Virus record (IMG/VR): IMGVR_UViG_3300036979_000244
Span: 1 to 31,442 of that record
Source: a virus
DNA: 31,442 nt
Strand: one strand, 5' to 3'
Shown piece after piece: positions 1 through 5,321 of the stretch. The notes under the pieces were generated by a model. That model was not told the origin of the DNA. It saw only the letters and a list, made by a program, of their open reading frames with translations, and searched no databases. Each line of letters starts with the position of its first letter. Positions within the stretch are counted from its first letter, which is position 1. The translations under genes and the position numbers were made by a program.

Positions 1-43
1 CGGCTTGTTCCATTCAAACCTCCAGCAGAACAAGAGATCCTAG
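1..43 (+). CDS. possible 3' end of the cysteine-rich protein if the molecule is circular
   Basis: If the window ends are joined, the last two bases (TG) plus base 1 (C) give a Cys codon. The open frame starting at 30241 then continues for 14 more codons to a TAG at 41-43, ending in residues LQQNKRS. This is an inference. Nothing in the first 43 bases is recognisable alone, and the reading depends entirely on the contig being circular or terminally redundant. It fits the surroundings: a rightward late transcript would end here, just before the leftward terminator at 112-147. Confidence 0.35.
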   Translation, partial: GLFHSNLQQNKRS

Positions 44-111
44 GCGACCCGAACGAATGACTCGTTTGGTTCTATCAGCTCCCTGCGTCATGGATGGCGT
101 GGGGAGTTGTT

Positions 112-147
112 ATATAAAAACCCCACGCCGCGTAGAGCGGCGTGAGG
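112..147 (-). terminator. intrinsic terminator of the leftward mini-operon
   Basis: Read on the minus strand, an 11-bp GC-rich stem (CCTCACGCCGC pairing with GCGGCGTGGGG, one T-G wobble, loop TCTAC) is followed directly by TTTTTATATAA. On the plus strand there is no T-run after the stem, so it works leftward. It lies about 80 bases past the end of the small membrane-peptide gene. Confidence 0.8.
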
Positions 148-226
148 TCAGGGGAAAAGATGTTTGAAAACGATGCGCCGGGGAATCGCGGAACCCGACG
201 CACCGCAGAGGTAGTGCCGTAGTATA

Positions 227-316
227 TCACGGCAGGAAAATGATCAATAACATGATCAAAATTCCGACAGCACAAGCTAGATACATTTCGATGTCGTTGT
301 CGCTTTCGTGTTTCAC
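227..316 (-). CDS. 29-aa membrane peptide
   Basis: A GTG start is preceded by AGGTGG about 5 bases upstream and overlaps the stop of the 10-aa leader by four bases (GTGA). The peptide is a charged N-terminus (KHESDNDIE) followed by one hydrophobic helix (MYLACAVGILIMLLIIFLP) that reaches the C-terminus. It should be a single-pass membrane peptide. Its unit has a leftward promoter, a leader hairpin and an intrinsic terminator, so I think it is real although it is far below usual gene-caller limits. The in-frame extension upstream to 475 runs through the promoter and leader and looks like non-coding sequence. Function is unknown; superinfection exclusion, holin-like or other inner-membrane targeting roles are guesses. 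Confidence 0.5.
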   Translation of the reverse strand: MKHESDNDIEMYLACAVGILIMLLIIFLP

Positions 317-345
317 GCTGCACCACCTGTCAAAGACGGTTTCAT
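313..345 (-). CDS. 10-aa leader peptide (MKPSLTGGAA)
   Basis: An ATG lies 9 bases after the AAGGA core of the conserved leader motif TTCTGAAAGGAATCAGA. The same motif precedes the ATG of the genes at 1072 and 1397 at the same distance, which is the main evidence that this start is used. The frame closes after ten codons with a TGA overlapping the GTG of the membrane-peptide gene, so translation of the two is probably coupled. No homology can be judged at this length. Confidence 0.4.
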   Translation of the reverse strand: MKPSLTGGAA

Positions 346-348
346 AGG

Positions 349-365
349 TCTGATTCCTTTCAGAA
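349..365 (-). promoter_or_regulatory. SD in a mini-hairpin loop (leader motif copy 1)
   Basis: On the minus strand TTCTGAAAGGAATCAGA forms a 5-bp stem (TCTGA/TCAGA) with AAGGAA, the SD, in the loop. Copies occur at 1056-1068 and 1378-1393. A GGA in a short hairpin loop over the SD is the classical form of a CsrA-binding translational operator. The link to the CsrA-like gene at 1767 is an inference. Confidence 0.5.
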
Positions 366-381
366 GCGGAACAATTTCCGC
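366..381 (-). other. leader hairpin, leftward transcript
   Basis: GCGGAA-ATTG-TTCCGC on the minus strand is a perfect 6-bp stem between the conserved box (389-406) and the SD motif. The rightward leader at 1033-1050 has a hairpin with a different sequence in the same place, so the structure rather than the sequence is shared. Confidence 0.45.
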
Positions 382-386
382 GACCT

Positions 387-415
387 ATCCTATATCGGCG
401 CAGGGGTTGTGGCAA
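387..415 (-). promoter_or_regulatory. leftward promoter with conserved 18-bp box
   Basis: The minus strand reads TTGCCA (410-415), a 17-bp spacer, then TAGGAT (387-392), a plausible sigma70 promoter. Overlapping it at 389-406 is CCCCTGCGCCGATATAGG, which matches CCCCTACGCCGATACAGG at 1001-1018 on the plus strand at 16 of 18 positions. The box may be an operator for a shared regulator or part of the promoter. Confidence 0.5.
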
Positions 416-444
416 CTGTAGCGATTCATCAAAAACATTTTGGG

Positions 445-486
445 AAAAAAGCAAGCGACCCCGTTGCGGGTGCATACGGGGTCGCT
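445..486 (-). terminator. second leftward intrinsic terminator
   Basis: AGCGACCCCG (454-463) pairs perfectly with CGGGGTCGCT (477-486) across a 13-base loop. On the minus strand the stem is followed by TGCTTTTTT. It lies upstream of the leftward promoter at 387-415, so it must end a different leftward transcript that comes from the gene-free region to its right. Confidence 0.7.
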
Positions 487-1000
487 ACGCTGCGGTTCGC
501 TGCGCGGCTTTGTTTTGCCAACGTGCCTTGCAGCGGTCAATCTGAGCGTGAGCAGCATACACGCGAATTGGGGAAATTCAACGCGGTCAGGCCGCAATGT
601 TGCACCGTCGCGGGACGGTCTGTATCCCGGCAGAATGGGTGCAGCGGTGACGCTGCTAGACGCGGAGATTGACCCTACTCCGCGCACCAGCGAAAGTTGG
701 TGGCTCCCGCACGATGGAAGCCGTGACCCGCAAAATGGTGGAAATCGTGCCTATGGGATACCTCGCTGCGGCTCCGTGCGGCTGTGATTTCCCGTGACCT
801 CAATGCGCTGGGGTCATGGTGTTCCTGCATTTCACCATGCAACTGCAAACGCCGTAGGCGGCGAGTGCGCCGCGCAGCGGTGCAACTGTTTGGGTCGAAT
901 CTTTGGTGGACGTGACCCGCCCCCCGCTGGGGCCATCCAAAAAGCCCAAAGCGGGGTGGCGGTAAATAGAAAAAGTTTCAAAAAACTCTTCTGTGTACTT
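487..1000. other. gene-free structured region
   Basis: No reading frame here looks like protein on either strand. The region holds several inverted repeats: GGAAATC (740-746) with GATTTCC (786-792); CATGGTG (815-821) with CACCATG (833-839); and a long arm around 917-962 in which a CCGCCCCCCGCT-like sequence pairs with AGCGGGGTGGCGG, TGGG pairing with CCCA inside it. CCGTGACC-like words recur near 721, 793 and 911. It may hold a leftward non-coding RNA ending at the 445-486 terminator, or a replication origin. Neither can be shown from sequence alone. Confidence 0.4.
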
Positions 1001-1050
1001 CCCCTACGCCGATACAGGTGTACAATCATCGCGTCGGGAATGAACCCGAC
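1001..1050 (+). promoter_or_regulatory. rightward early promoter region: conserved box, -10 and leader hairpin
   Basis: 1001-1018 is the second copy of the 18-bp box found in the leftward leader. TACAAT at 1021-1026 is a fair -10, but no good -35 lies 16-18 bases upstream (CTTCCC), so activation may be needed or the box may supply it. A 6-bp hairpin, GTCGGG (1033-1038) with CCCGAC (1045-1050), follows, as in the leftward leader. Confidence 0.5.
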
Positions 1051-1055
1051 CTAAC

Positions 1056-1068
1056 CTGAAGGAATCAG
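1056..1068 (+). promoter_or_regulatory. SD in a mini-hairpin loop (leader motif copy 2)
   Basis: CTGA-AGGAA-TCAG puts the SD of the 1072 gene in a 5-base loop, 7-8 bases before the ATG. It is one of three copies of the same leader motif. Confidence 0.55.
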
Positions 1069-1071
1069 AAC

Positions 1072-1311
1072 ATGGCACACACTTGGACTAACGACGCAGA
1101 GCAAACCGCACTCCGATTCATCGCCAGCGCATATGAAGCGTTGGCCGCGCAAACAAAGATTGGTTTGCAGCAGGCCGATGACTACAGCCATCGCGTGGCT
1201 GATCTCATCATCACCTATGGCGCGTATAAGGGTCATTGTGTGCGAGAGCAATGGTTAGAGCTGTGCGAAGCGCGGCGCGTTTGCAACGCCAACTACGCGA
1301 ACCTGAAATAA
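1072..1311 (+). CDS. small early protein, unknown
   Basis: The 79-aa soluble protein is the first rightward gene. The ATG follows the conserved leader motif, which fixes the start. It is rich in Ala, Glu and aromatic residues, looks wholly alpha-helical (for example ALRFIASAYEALAAQ and REQWLELCEARRV), and has three cysteines with no obvious zinc pattern. I do not recognise a family. Its place right behind the early promoter suggests a host-takeover or regulatory role, which is only a guess. Confidence 0.7.
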   Translation: MAHTWTNDAEQTALRFIASAYEALAAQTKIGLQQADDYSHRVADLIITYGAYKGHCVREQWLELCEARRVCNANYANLK

Positions 1312-1328
1312 CGACGATCACCCGTGAA

Positions 1329-1350
1329 CCTGTCCCCTACGGGGGACGGG
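1329..1350 (+). other. UACG-tetraloop hairpin in the 5' leader of the 1397 gene
   Basis: CCTGTCCCC-TACG-GGGGACGGG is a 9-bp stem with one T-G wobble closed by a UNCG-type tetraloop, an unusually stable RNA fold. No T-run follows, so it is not a terminator. A smaller stem (GGCGA/TCGCC, 1356-1368) comes next, then the SD motif. It may protect a processed 5' end or insulate the SD element. Confidence 0.6.
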
Positions 1351-1377
1351 CTACGGGCGACCGTCGCCTATTCGCAA

Positions 1378-1393
1378 TTCTGAAGGAATCAGA
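1378..1393 (+). promoter_or_regulatory. SD in a mini-hairpin loop (leader motif copy 3)
   Basis: TTCTGAAGGAATCAGA: TCTGA (1379-1383) pairs with TCAGA (1389-1393), loop AGGAA. It precedes the ATG at 1397 at the same spacing as the other two copies. Confidence 0.55.
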
Positions 1394-1396
1394 CCA

Positions 1397-1774
1397 ATGA
1401 ACAAGACACAAATCAAAGCCGCTGGCGCAGTCATTATTGCTGAGATGCAACCGCAACCACACACCGAAGATGTTGCGGTGGCGTTGTGGGTTGTAAAAAC
1501 GAAACTCCGCGAATACGACGAGCGTTCGGCAAAAGTTGGTGCGCGATGGACATCGCAAGACTTGAAAGTTGCAACGCAGAAATTGCAGCGCGTTCTAGAC
1601 GGCGACATTTGCGGCAACGCCGTTATCAAAGCGCAAAACGTACGCATGTACGCGCAGTATGTCTGCGAGGAATGCGGCAAGCATAAACCGGAATCTGAGA
1701 TGATTTCCGCTAGTGAAATTAGTTTGTGCAGGGGATGCGTTCAACCAGTAAGCAGCGAAGAACACCATGATTGA
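1397..1774 (+). CDS. small protein with C-terminal zinc ribbon
   Basis: This is a 125-aa protein. Residues 1-85 are helical and charged. Near residues 90-115 there are two CxxC pairs (CEEC and CRGC) about 20 residues apart, a likely zinc ribbon. The rest shows no enzyme motif, so nucleic-acid or protein binding is the best guess. The start is set by the leader motif 1378-1393. The 3' end overlaps the start of the CsrA-like gene by eight bases, implying joint translation. No named family is recognised. Confidence 0.75.
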   Translation: MNKTQIKAAGAVIIAEMQPQPHTEDVAVALWVVKTKLREYDERSAKVGARWTSQDLKVATQKLQRVLDGDICGNAVIKAQNVRMYAQYVCEECGKHKPESEMISASEISLCRGCVQPVSSEEHHD

Positions 1775-1970
1775 AACCAACAAACCAACATGCGTTGTGC
1801 TGACCGTCAATCACAATCGCGAAACACTCAACCTGCAAACGTCCGATGGCGAGGTAAAAATTCTGCTGTCTCGACGAACGTGCAACAAAACACAGGCCGT
1901 TATCTACGCGCCGAAATGCGTTCGCATTACGCGAGTGGCTACAGGAGGTAGCGATGAAACACACGATTGA
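1767..1970 (+). CDS. divergent CsrA/RsmA-like RNA-binding regulator
   Basis: The 67-aa protein follows the CsrA pattern: VLT then RETL at residues 11-21 (LTRxxGETL in CsrA), a GEVKI strand near 28-32, and IYAPKCVRITR at 46-56, matching the CsrA IxAPKxVxVHR signature. R56 corresponds to the key RNA-binding Arg44. The Arg pair 6/7 of E. coli CsrA is replaced by VNHNR, and a 3-residue insertion follows the first strand, so specificity may differ. CsrA proteins are dimers that bind GGA in hairpin loops over SDs and block or alter translation. Five nearby genes have that arrangement. A GCA-GGGGA-TGC element at 1728-1738, 28 bases upstream of the ATG, could serve autoregulation. The start overlaps the previous gene and has a weak SD. 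Confidence 0.6.
   Translation: MIETNKPTCVVLTVNHNRETLNLQTSDGEVKILLSRRTCNKTQAVIYAPKCVRITRVATGGSDETHD
1938..1952 (+). promoter_or_regulatory. SD in a hairpin loop (GCTAC-AGGAG-GTAGC)
   Basis: A perfect 5-bp stem holds AGGAG in the loop directly before the ATG at 1954. The sequence UACAGGAGGU is close to the known CsrA consensus (ACARGGAUGU-type). The 12-mer TACAGGAGGTAG recurs before the ERF gene at 2969-2980. Confidence 0.55.
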
Positions 1971-2295
1971 AGCCGTAACGTTGTTTGATGCAGCGGAATC
2001 GCAACGACGCAAAGAAATTGGTTGTGAACTTGCCGCAGCAGCTCGCAAACAAAAGCTGCAAGTTGCACAGGAAATTGCCAACGAACTGGCGAAGCAACAC
2101 GGCAGCGTTCACATGGATATGGTTGCTGCGGAGATGCTGAGCCGGGGCTGTGACCCAAACGAATTAGGGAACGCGGCAGGCACAATCTTCAAGGGGAAAC
2201 AATGGATGTGGACTGGCGAGTTCGTTGCGAGTCATCGCGTGTCACGGCATTCGGGCCTGTTGCGAGTGTGGCGAAAAACCACCCAACAAGATTGA
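1954..2295 (+). CDS. small phage protein with C-terminal FxGxxW...RVWR region
   Basis: This is a 113-aa protein. Residues 1-50 form a long charged helix (QRRKEIGCELAAAARKQK). Residues 52-80 read HMDMVAAEMLSRG then AAGTIFKGKQW. The C-terminus has tGEFVaSHRVSRHSGLLRVWR, a pattern common in uncharacterised phage early proteins that suggests a small winged-helix DNA-binding fold. The start is fixed by AGGAGG inside the hairpin 1938-1952, and the gene overlaps the CsrA-like gene end by 17 bases. Function unknown; it lies among recombination and early genes. Confidence 0.75.
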   Translation: MKHTIEAVTLFDAAESQRRKEIGCELAAAARKQKLQVAQEIANELAKQHGSVHMDMVAAEMLSRGCDPNELGNAAGTIFKGKQWMWTGEFVASHRVSRHSGLLRVWRKTTQQD

Positions 2296-2326
2296 GCGAC
2301 TGTCAACGGCAACGTACAACACCTGT

Positions 2327-2497
2327 ATGGAACCAAAAAAACACCATCGGCCACGATTGACTGATGACGTAGTGCAGGCAATTCGTGCGTTGAAACAAAC
2401 GGGAATGTCGCAAAAAGCAATTTCGTTGCAGTTGAAAATCAGCACCGCTGCCGTGTGCCGAATTTTGAAAGGCAACCGACATGCACAACGTCCTTGA
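2327..2497 (+). CDS. small helix-turn-helix protein
   Basis: The 56-aa basic protein contains one HTH unit: LTDDVVQAIRALKQTGMSQ then AISLQLKISTAAVCRILKG, like the C-terminal HTH of resolvases or sigma region 4. I chose the ATG at 2327. The frame is open back to a TTG at 2225, but that part lies over the conserved C-terminus of the previous gene in another frame. No good SD is visible before 2327, so the exact start is uncertain. It overlaps RusA by 17 bases. A DNA-binding regulator or RusA accessory is plausible. Confidence 0.6.
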   Translation: MEPKKHHRPRLTDDVVQAIRALKQTGMSQKAISLQLKISTAAVCRILKGNRHAQRP

Positions 2498-2909
2498 ATT
2501 TTTTGCTGCTGGGAAACCACGCCCACAAGGCAGCAAGCGATTGGTACGGCTCCGAAACGGTCGAACTGCAATGATTGATGCAGGCAAGGGGTTGAAGGAA
2601 TGGCGACACGCCATTGCTAAACAAGCCAGCAGACAAAAAACAACGTGGGATGGGGATGTGCGGGTCAATATGCTGTTTGTCTTTGCGCGACCGAAAGCCC
2701 ACTTTGACAGCAAGGGAGTGCTACGCGCAACGTCGCCAATTAGGCCAAGAAAACTTGACCTAGACAAGTTGGCGCGTGCCGTCTGTGACGCGCTTTCAGG
2801 TGTTGCGTACCTTGATGACAGACAGGTAGCGATGCTGTGTGCGGAACGCCGATACGTTGATTGGGACGAACCAAAGGAAGGCGTTCGGGTTGTTGTGCAA
2901 CCAATGTAG
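2481..2909 (+). CDS. rusA: RusA-family Holliday junction resolvase
   Basis: The 142-aa protein has the full RusA layout: an N-terminal strand with GKPRPQGSKR (11-20), a beta strand before a PKAHF segment (about 63-75), then the catalytic block LDLDKLARAVCDALSGVAYLDD ending in RQV (92-115). D93, D95 and D113 match the metal-binding acidic residues of the family. RusA dimers cut four-way junctions symmetrically and resolve recombination or replication intermediates before packaging. It is the last gene before the promoter at 2910, and its recombination partner is probably the ERF annealing protein just downstream. Confidence 0.92.
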   Translation: MHNVLEFFAAGKPRPQGSKRLVRLRNGRTAMIDAGKGLKEWRHAIAKQASRQKTTWDGDVRVNMLFVFARPKAHFDSKGVLRATSPIRPRKLDLDKLARAVCDALSGVAYLDDRQVAMLCAERRYVDWDEPKEGVRVVVQPM

Positions 2910-2938
2910 TTGCACCCTGCGAGATCGTAGGGTATACT
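2910..2938 (+). promoter_or_regulatory. sigma70-type promoter for the ERF-Dcm operon
   Basis: TTGCAC at 2910-2915, a 17-bp spacer, and TATACT at 2933-2938 make the best promoter match in the window. It starts one base after the rusA stop codon (TAG, 2907-2909). Confidence 0.8.
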
Positions 2939-2944
2939 GATCGC

Positions 2945-2961
2945 AGACGCATGGTGCGTCT
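2945..2961 (+). promoter_or_regulatory. dyad at the transcription start: operator or leader hairpin
   Basis: AGACGCA-TGG-TGCGTCT is a perfect 7-bp inverted repeat located where transcription from the 2910 promoter should begin (about 7 bases past the -10). It could be a repressor operator or a 5' hairpin in the mRNA. Confidence 0.5.
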
Positions 2962-2965
2962 ACAC

Positions 2966-2980
2966 ATTACAGGAGGTAGT
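2966..2980 (+). promoter_or_regulatory. SD in a hairpin loop (ATTAC-AGGAG-GTAGT)
   Basis: A 5-bp stem with one wobble pair holds AGGAG in the loop right before the ATG at 2982. It shares TACAGGAGGTAG with the 1954 leader, although this gene has its own promoter. Confidence 0.5.
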
Positions 2981-2981
2981 C

Positions 2982-3764
2982 ATGCAGACAAGTTCTAGCA
3001 TCGGTGCGCTGATTGCTGCGCTAGCAAAAGCGCAATCAGAAATCAAAAATCCTGCGTTGGACAAATTGCACCCGCATTTCAAGGGATTTCGTTATGCGTC
3101 TCTTGGATCGCACATTGACGCGATCCGCGAGTCGTTTAGCCGTCACGGGCTGGTGATTTCTCAAGGAATCAATAGCGAAGACGTTCGTGTGAGCGTTACC
3201 ACGATGATCGCGCACGCAAGCGGTGAATGGCTATCTAGCACGGTGGGCATGACCCTTGCAGAAAAGGCGACCGCGCAAAACCTTGGCGCGACCGTTACCT
3301 ACCTGCGTAGATACGCGCTCGCGTCAATGTGCCTGTTGACAGGCGACGATGACACCGACGCGGAAGAGGATCGCGTAGCGAAGCAACCACAGCAACGTGC
3401 CGTGGTGCGAGACGTGTTTGATTCAACACCAGTTGCAACGTCAAAGGCGACGTATGACAAACCAAAAAGCGCAAAGGCAACCACAGAAAAAAGCAAATGG
3501 CCGACGAGCGGAACCGACGTTGTAAAACCTGTCAAGGTCGTAAATCGCGATGGTGGTATGTGGGCCGTGCTTTGCAGTCACGCGACCGCTGGAAACGCTT
3601 GGGTGTGCGTCAACCAAGCGTTGATTCGTGGCGTTAGTGAGGGCGACAACATCGAATTGACGTGGCACACCAACGATGCTGGTGTGATCGTGGCATCGGA
3701 AATTGCAGAGCCGATGCAGTTTCGCGATGCAAAGGGTAACCCTGAAATTCCATTCTTCAAATGA
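2982..3764 (+). CDS. erf: ERF-family single-strand annealing protein
   Basis: This is a 260-aa protein. Residues 8-125 match the ERF core: ALIAALAKAQSEIKNPALDK, FRYASLGSHIDAIRESFSRHGL, HASGEWLSS, and NLGATVTYLRRYALASMCL followed by an acidic GDDDTDAEED tail (121-130). ERF proteins form rings on ssDNA and anneal complementary strands, used for circularisation or recombination-dependent replication. The middle (135-180) is Lys/Thr-rich and probably disordered, and residues 175-260 form a separate C-terminal beta-rich region. It has its own promoter, dyad and strong AGGAGG SD. Its stop overlaps the Dcm start by four bases. Confidence 0.88.
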   Translation: MQTSSSIGALIAALAKAQSEIKNPALDKLHPHFKGFRYASLGSHIDAIRESFSRHGLVISQGINSEDVRVSVTTMIAHASGEWLSSTVGMTLAEKATAQNLGATVTYLRRYALASMCLLTGDDDTDAEEDRVAKQPQQRAVVRDVFDSTPVATSKATYDKPKSAKATTEKSKWPTSGTDVVKPVKVVNRDGGMWAVLCSHATAGNAWVCVNQALIRGVSEGDNIELTWHTNDAGVIVASEIAEPMQFRDAKGNPEIPFFK

Positions 3765-5071
3765 CACCACCAAAACCAAAATCACCACAGCCGTTGCGAG
3801 TAGGCTCCATGTTTGCCGGAATCGGCGGATTTGACTTGGGATTTGAGCGAGCCGGATTTGAGGTCGTTTGGTGCATTGAATGGGACAAACACTCACAGGC
3901 CGTTTTGCGTAAGCGATTCCCAAATGTCACCATCTACGGCGACATTCGCGAGGTTGATGCCGCGCAGCTCGCGCCCGTCGATGTCGTGTGTGGTGGATTC
4001 CCGTGCCAAGATCTGTCAGTAGCAGGTAAACGAGCCGGATTGGCCGGCGAAAGGTCAGGGCTGTTCCATGACGCAATTCGACTTGTTCGGAAACTCAATC
4101 CCAAACTTCTCGTACTCGAAAATGTCCCCGGACTGCTGTCAAGTAATCAAGGACTCGACTTCGCCACCGTCCTCCGTGAAGTGGGCGAAGGCTGGAATTG
4201 TGCGGAGGTCGCGTGGCGAGTTTTGGACAGTCGATATTTCGGAGTGGCCCAACGACGGCGTAGAGTGTTTGTTGTCGCAGGTGCTAGAGAAGGTCACGCC
4301 GAACAAATACTTGCTTTCCAAGAAAGCGTGCGCTGGAATCCTGCGCCGAGCGGGAAAGCGCGGGAAGACGTTGCCGGAACAATTGCGGCTCGCTTTGGAA
4401 TCAGTCGCAACAACCCCGAGGAATGCGTAATTGGGGCTATTGATTGCAACATTCCTAAGCAACGCGCACAGAATGCTCAACAGGGTCATTACATCGCCTG
4501 TTTAGTTTCCTCGCAGGGCCAAGAGTGCCACAAGGAAAGCGGCGGCCCTGATAGAGATGAAACAGATTTGTCGGTGGCTCAAGCATTCCGCAAATCAAAG
4601 CGAGCGCAGTCATGCGAAGACGATGAAACATGGGTCGATGACGGACTTGCGAACACGCTCAACGGATTCGACACGGGAGACACGCGAACGACTCATGCGG
4701 TCGCGTACACGGTCGATATGCAGGCGTGCAAGGGCAACGCAAACATTGGCGATGGCAGCGTCAGCCCGACGCTGTGCAAGCCGAGCGGGAACGATGTTCA
4801 CGCCGTCGCGGGTGCGTTCTCATGCAAGGATCACGGAGCCGACGCATCCGCCGTCGCAACCTGCATGGTCGTTCGCCGCCTAACTCCCGTCGAGTGCGAG
4901 CGGCTTCAAGGATTCCCTGATGGTTGGACGCAAATAGGAACTGATGAGAAGCCGACAGCGGATACCCATAGATACAAGCAACTTGGAAACGCCGTCACAG
5001 TCAACGTTGCGGAGTGGATCGCGAAAAGAGCGCATGATGTGCTTGTCAAAGAGGTGAAACATGACCAATGA
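3761..5071 (+). CDS. dcm: DNA (cytosine-5) methyltransferase
   Basis: The 436-aa C5-methyltransferase has its motifs in order: motif I FAGIGGFDLGF (18-28, SAM binding), motif IV GGFPCQDLS with catalytic Cys82, motif VI ENV (120-122), motif VIII QRRRRVFVV (164-172), motif IX RRLTPVECERLQGFPDGW (372-389) and motif X QLGNAV (407-412). The target-recognition region (about 180-370) is long and carries DGLANTLN/DGSVSPTL-like repeats typical of phage enzymes; the target cannot be read from it. No restriction endonuclease neighbours it, so its likely role is protecting phage DNA from host restriction. Codon use shifts toward G/C-ending codons in the 3' part. Confidence 0.95.
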   Translation: MTPPKPKSPQPLRVGSMFAGIGGFDLGFERAGFEVVWCIEWDKHSQAVLRKRFPNVTIYGDIREVDAAQLAPVDVVCGGFPCQDLSVAGKRAGLAGERSGLFHDAIRLVRKLNPKLLVLENVPGLLSSNQGLDFATVLREVGEGWNCAEVAWRVLDSRYFGVAQRRRRVFVVAGAREGHAEQILAFQESVRWNPAPSGKAREDVAGTIAARFGISRNNPEECVIGAIDCNIPKQRAQNAQQGHYIACLVSSQGQECHKESGGPDRDETDLSVAQAFRKSKRAQSCEDDETWVDDGLANTLNGFDTGDTRTTHAVAYTVDMQACKGNANIGDGSVSPTLCKPSGNDVHAVAGAFSCKDHGADASAVATCMVVRRLTPVECERLQGFPDGWTQIGTDEKPTADTHRYKQLGNAVTVNVAEWIAKRAHDVLVKEVKHDQ

Positions 5072-5321
5072 CATCGTGGCGAGGCTGCGCGAGGAGGGAT
5101 TCATCACGCACATGGCTCGTTTGCCGCGCGAATCAAAGATTCTTCACGCTGCCGCCGACGAGATTGAACGGCTGCGCGAGCAGCGCGACGAGGCGAGGCG
5201 GGAAATTTTGGAATCTCTGCATCCCGATCTGCGGAAAGGTTATGCCGCTGCAAGAGGCTGGAACTGCTTTGACAAAAACAAAGGCAGTTCAGGAGACGAG
5301 TGTCAAAGGGAGGCACTATGA
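5061..5321 (+). CDS. coiled-coil small protein, tandem paralogue 1
   Basis: The 86-aa protein begins with TNDIVARLREEGF and has the core AADEIERLREQRDEARREI (about 31-49), then RGWNCFDKNK near the C-terminus. Its start lies inside the Dcm 3' end with SD GAGG. Three related genes follow directly, sharing the ADEIERLR-x-RDEARR heptad core and the R(G/N)W(N/D)C motif. Such proteins are common among phage accessory genes without known function. The helix should form coiled-coil oligomers. Confidence 0.8.
   Translation: MTNDIVARLREEGFITHMARLPRESKILHAAADEIERLREQRDEARREILESLHPDLRKGYAAARGWNCFDKNKGSSGDECQREAL

Noticed and set aside
227-475. 82-aa minus-strand frame as one protein
   Set aside because: The upstream part crosses the leftward promoter, box and leader hairpin and has no SD. 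The 29-aa peptide with its own GTG and SD is the better reading.
409-787. Plus-strand frames in the gene-free region
   Set aside because: Composition is not protein-like, there is no SD, and they cross the strong leftward terminator.
885-910. GGGTCGAATC resembling a tRNA T-loop
   Set aside because: No paired T-stem flanks it, and there is no acceptor or anticodon arm at the right distance.
968-992. AT-rich near-palindrome (AGAAAAAGTTTC...AAACTCTTCT) as a terminator
   Set aside because: The stem is weak and imperfect with no T-run in the right place. It may only be AT-rich promoter DNA.
832-1029. Minus-strand 65-aa frame over the rightward promoter region
   Set aside because: It reads through GC-rich inverted repeats and the promoter box, has low-complexity composition and no SD.
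2225-2326. N-terminal extension of the small HTH protein from a TTG
   Set aside because: It overlaps the conserved C-terminus of the 1954 gene in another frame. The Cys residues there (CCEC) are probably a shadow.
3441-3923. Long minus-strand frames opposite ERF and Dcm and elsewhere
   Set aside because: They are shadows of strongly supported plus-strand genes, with no SD and no family-like features.
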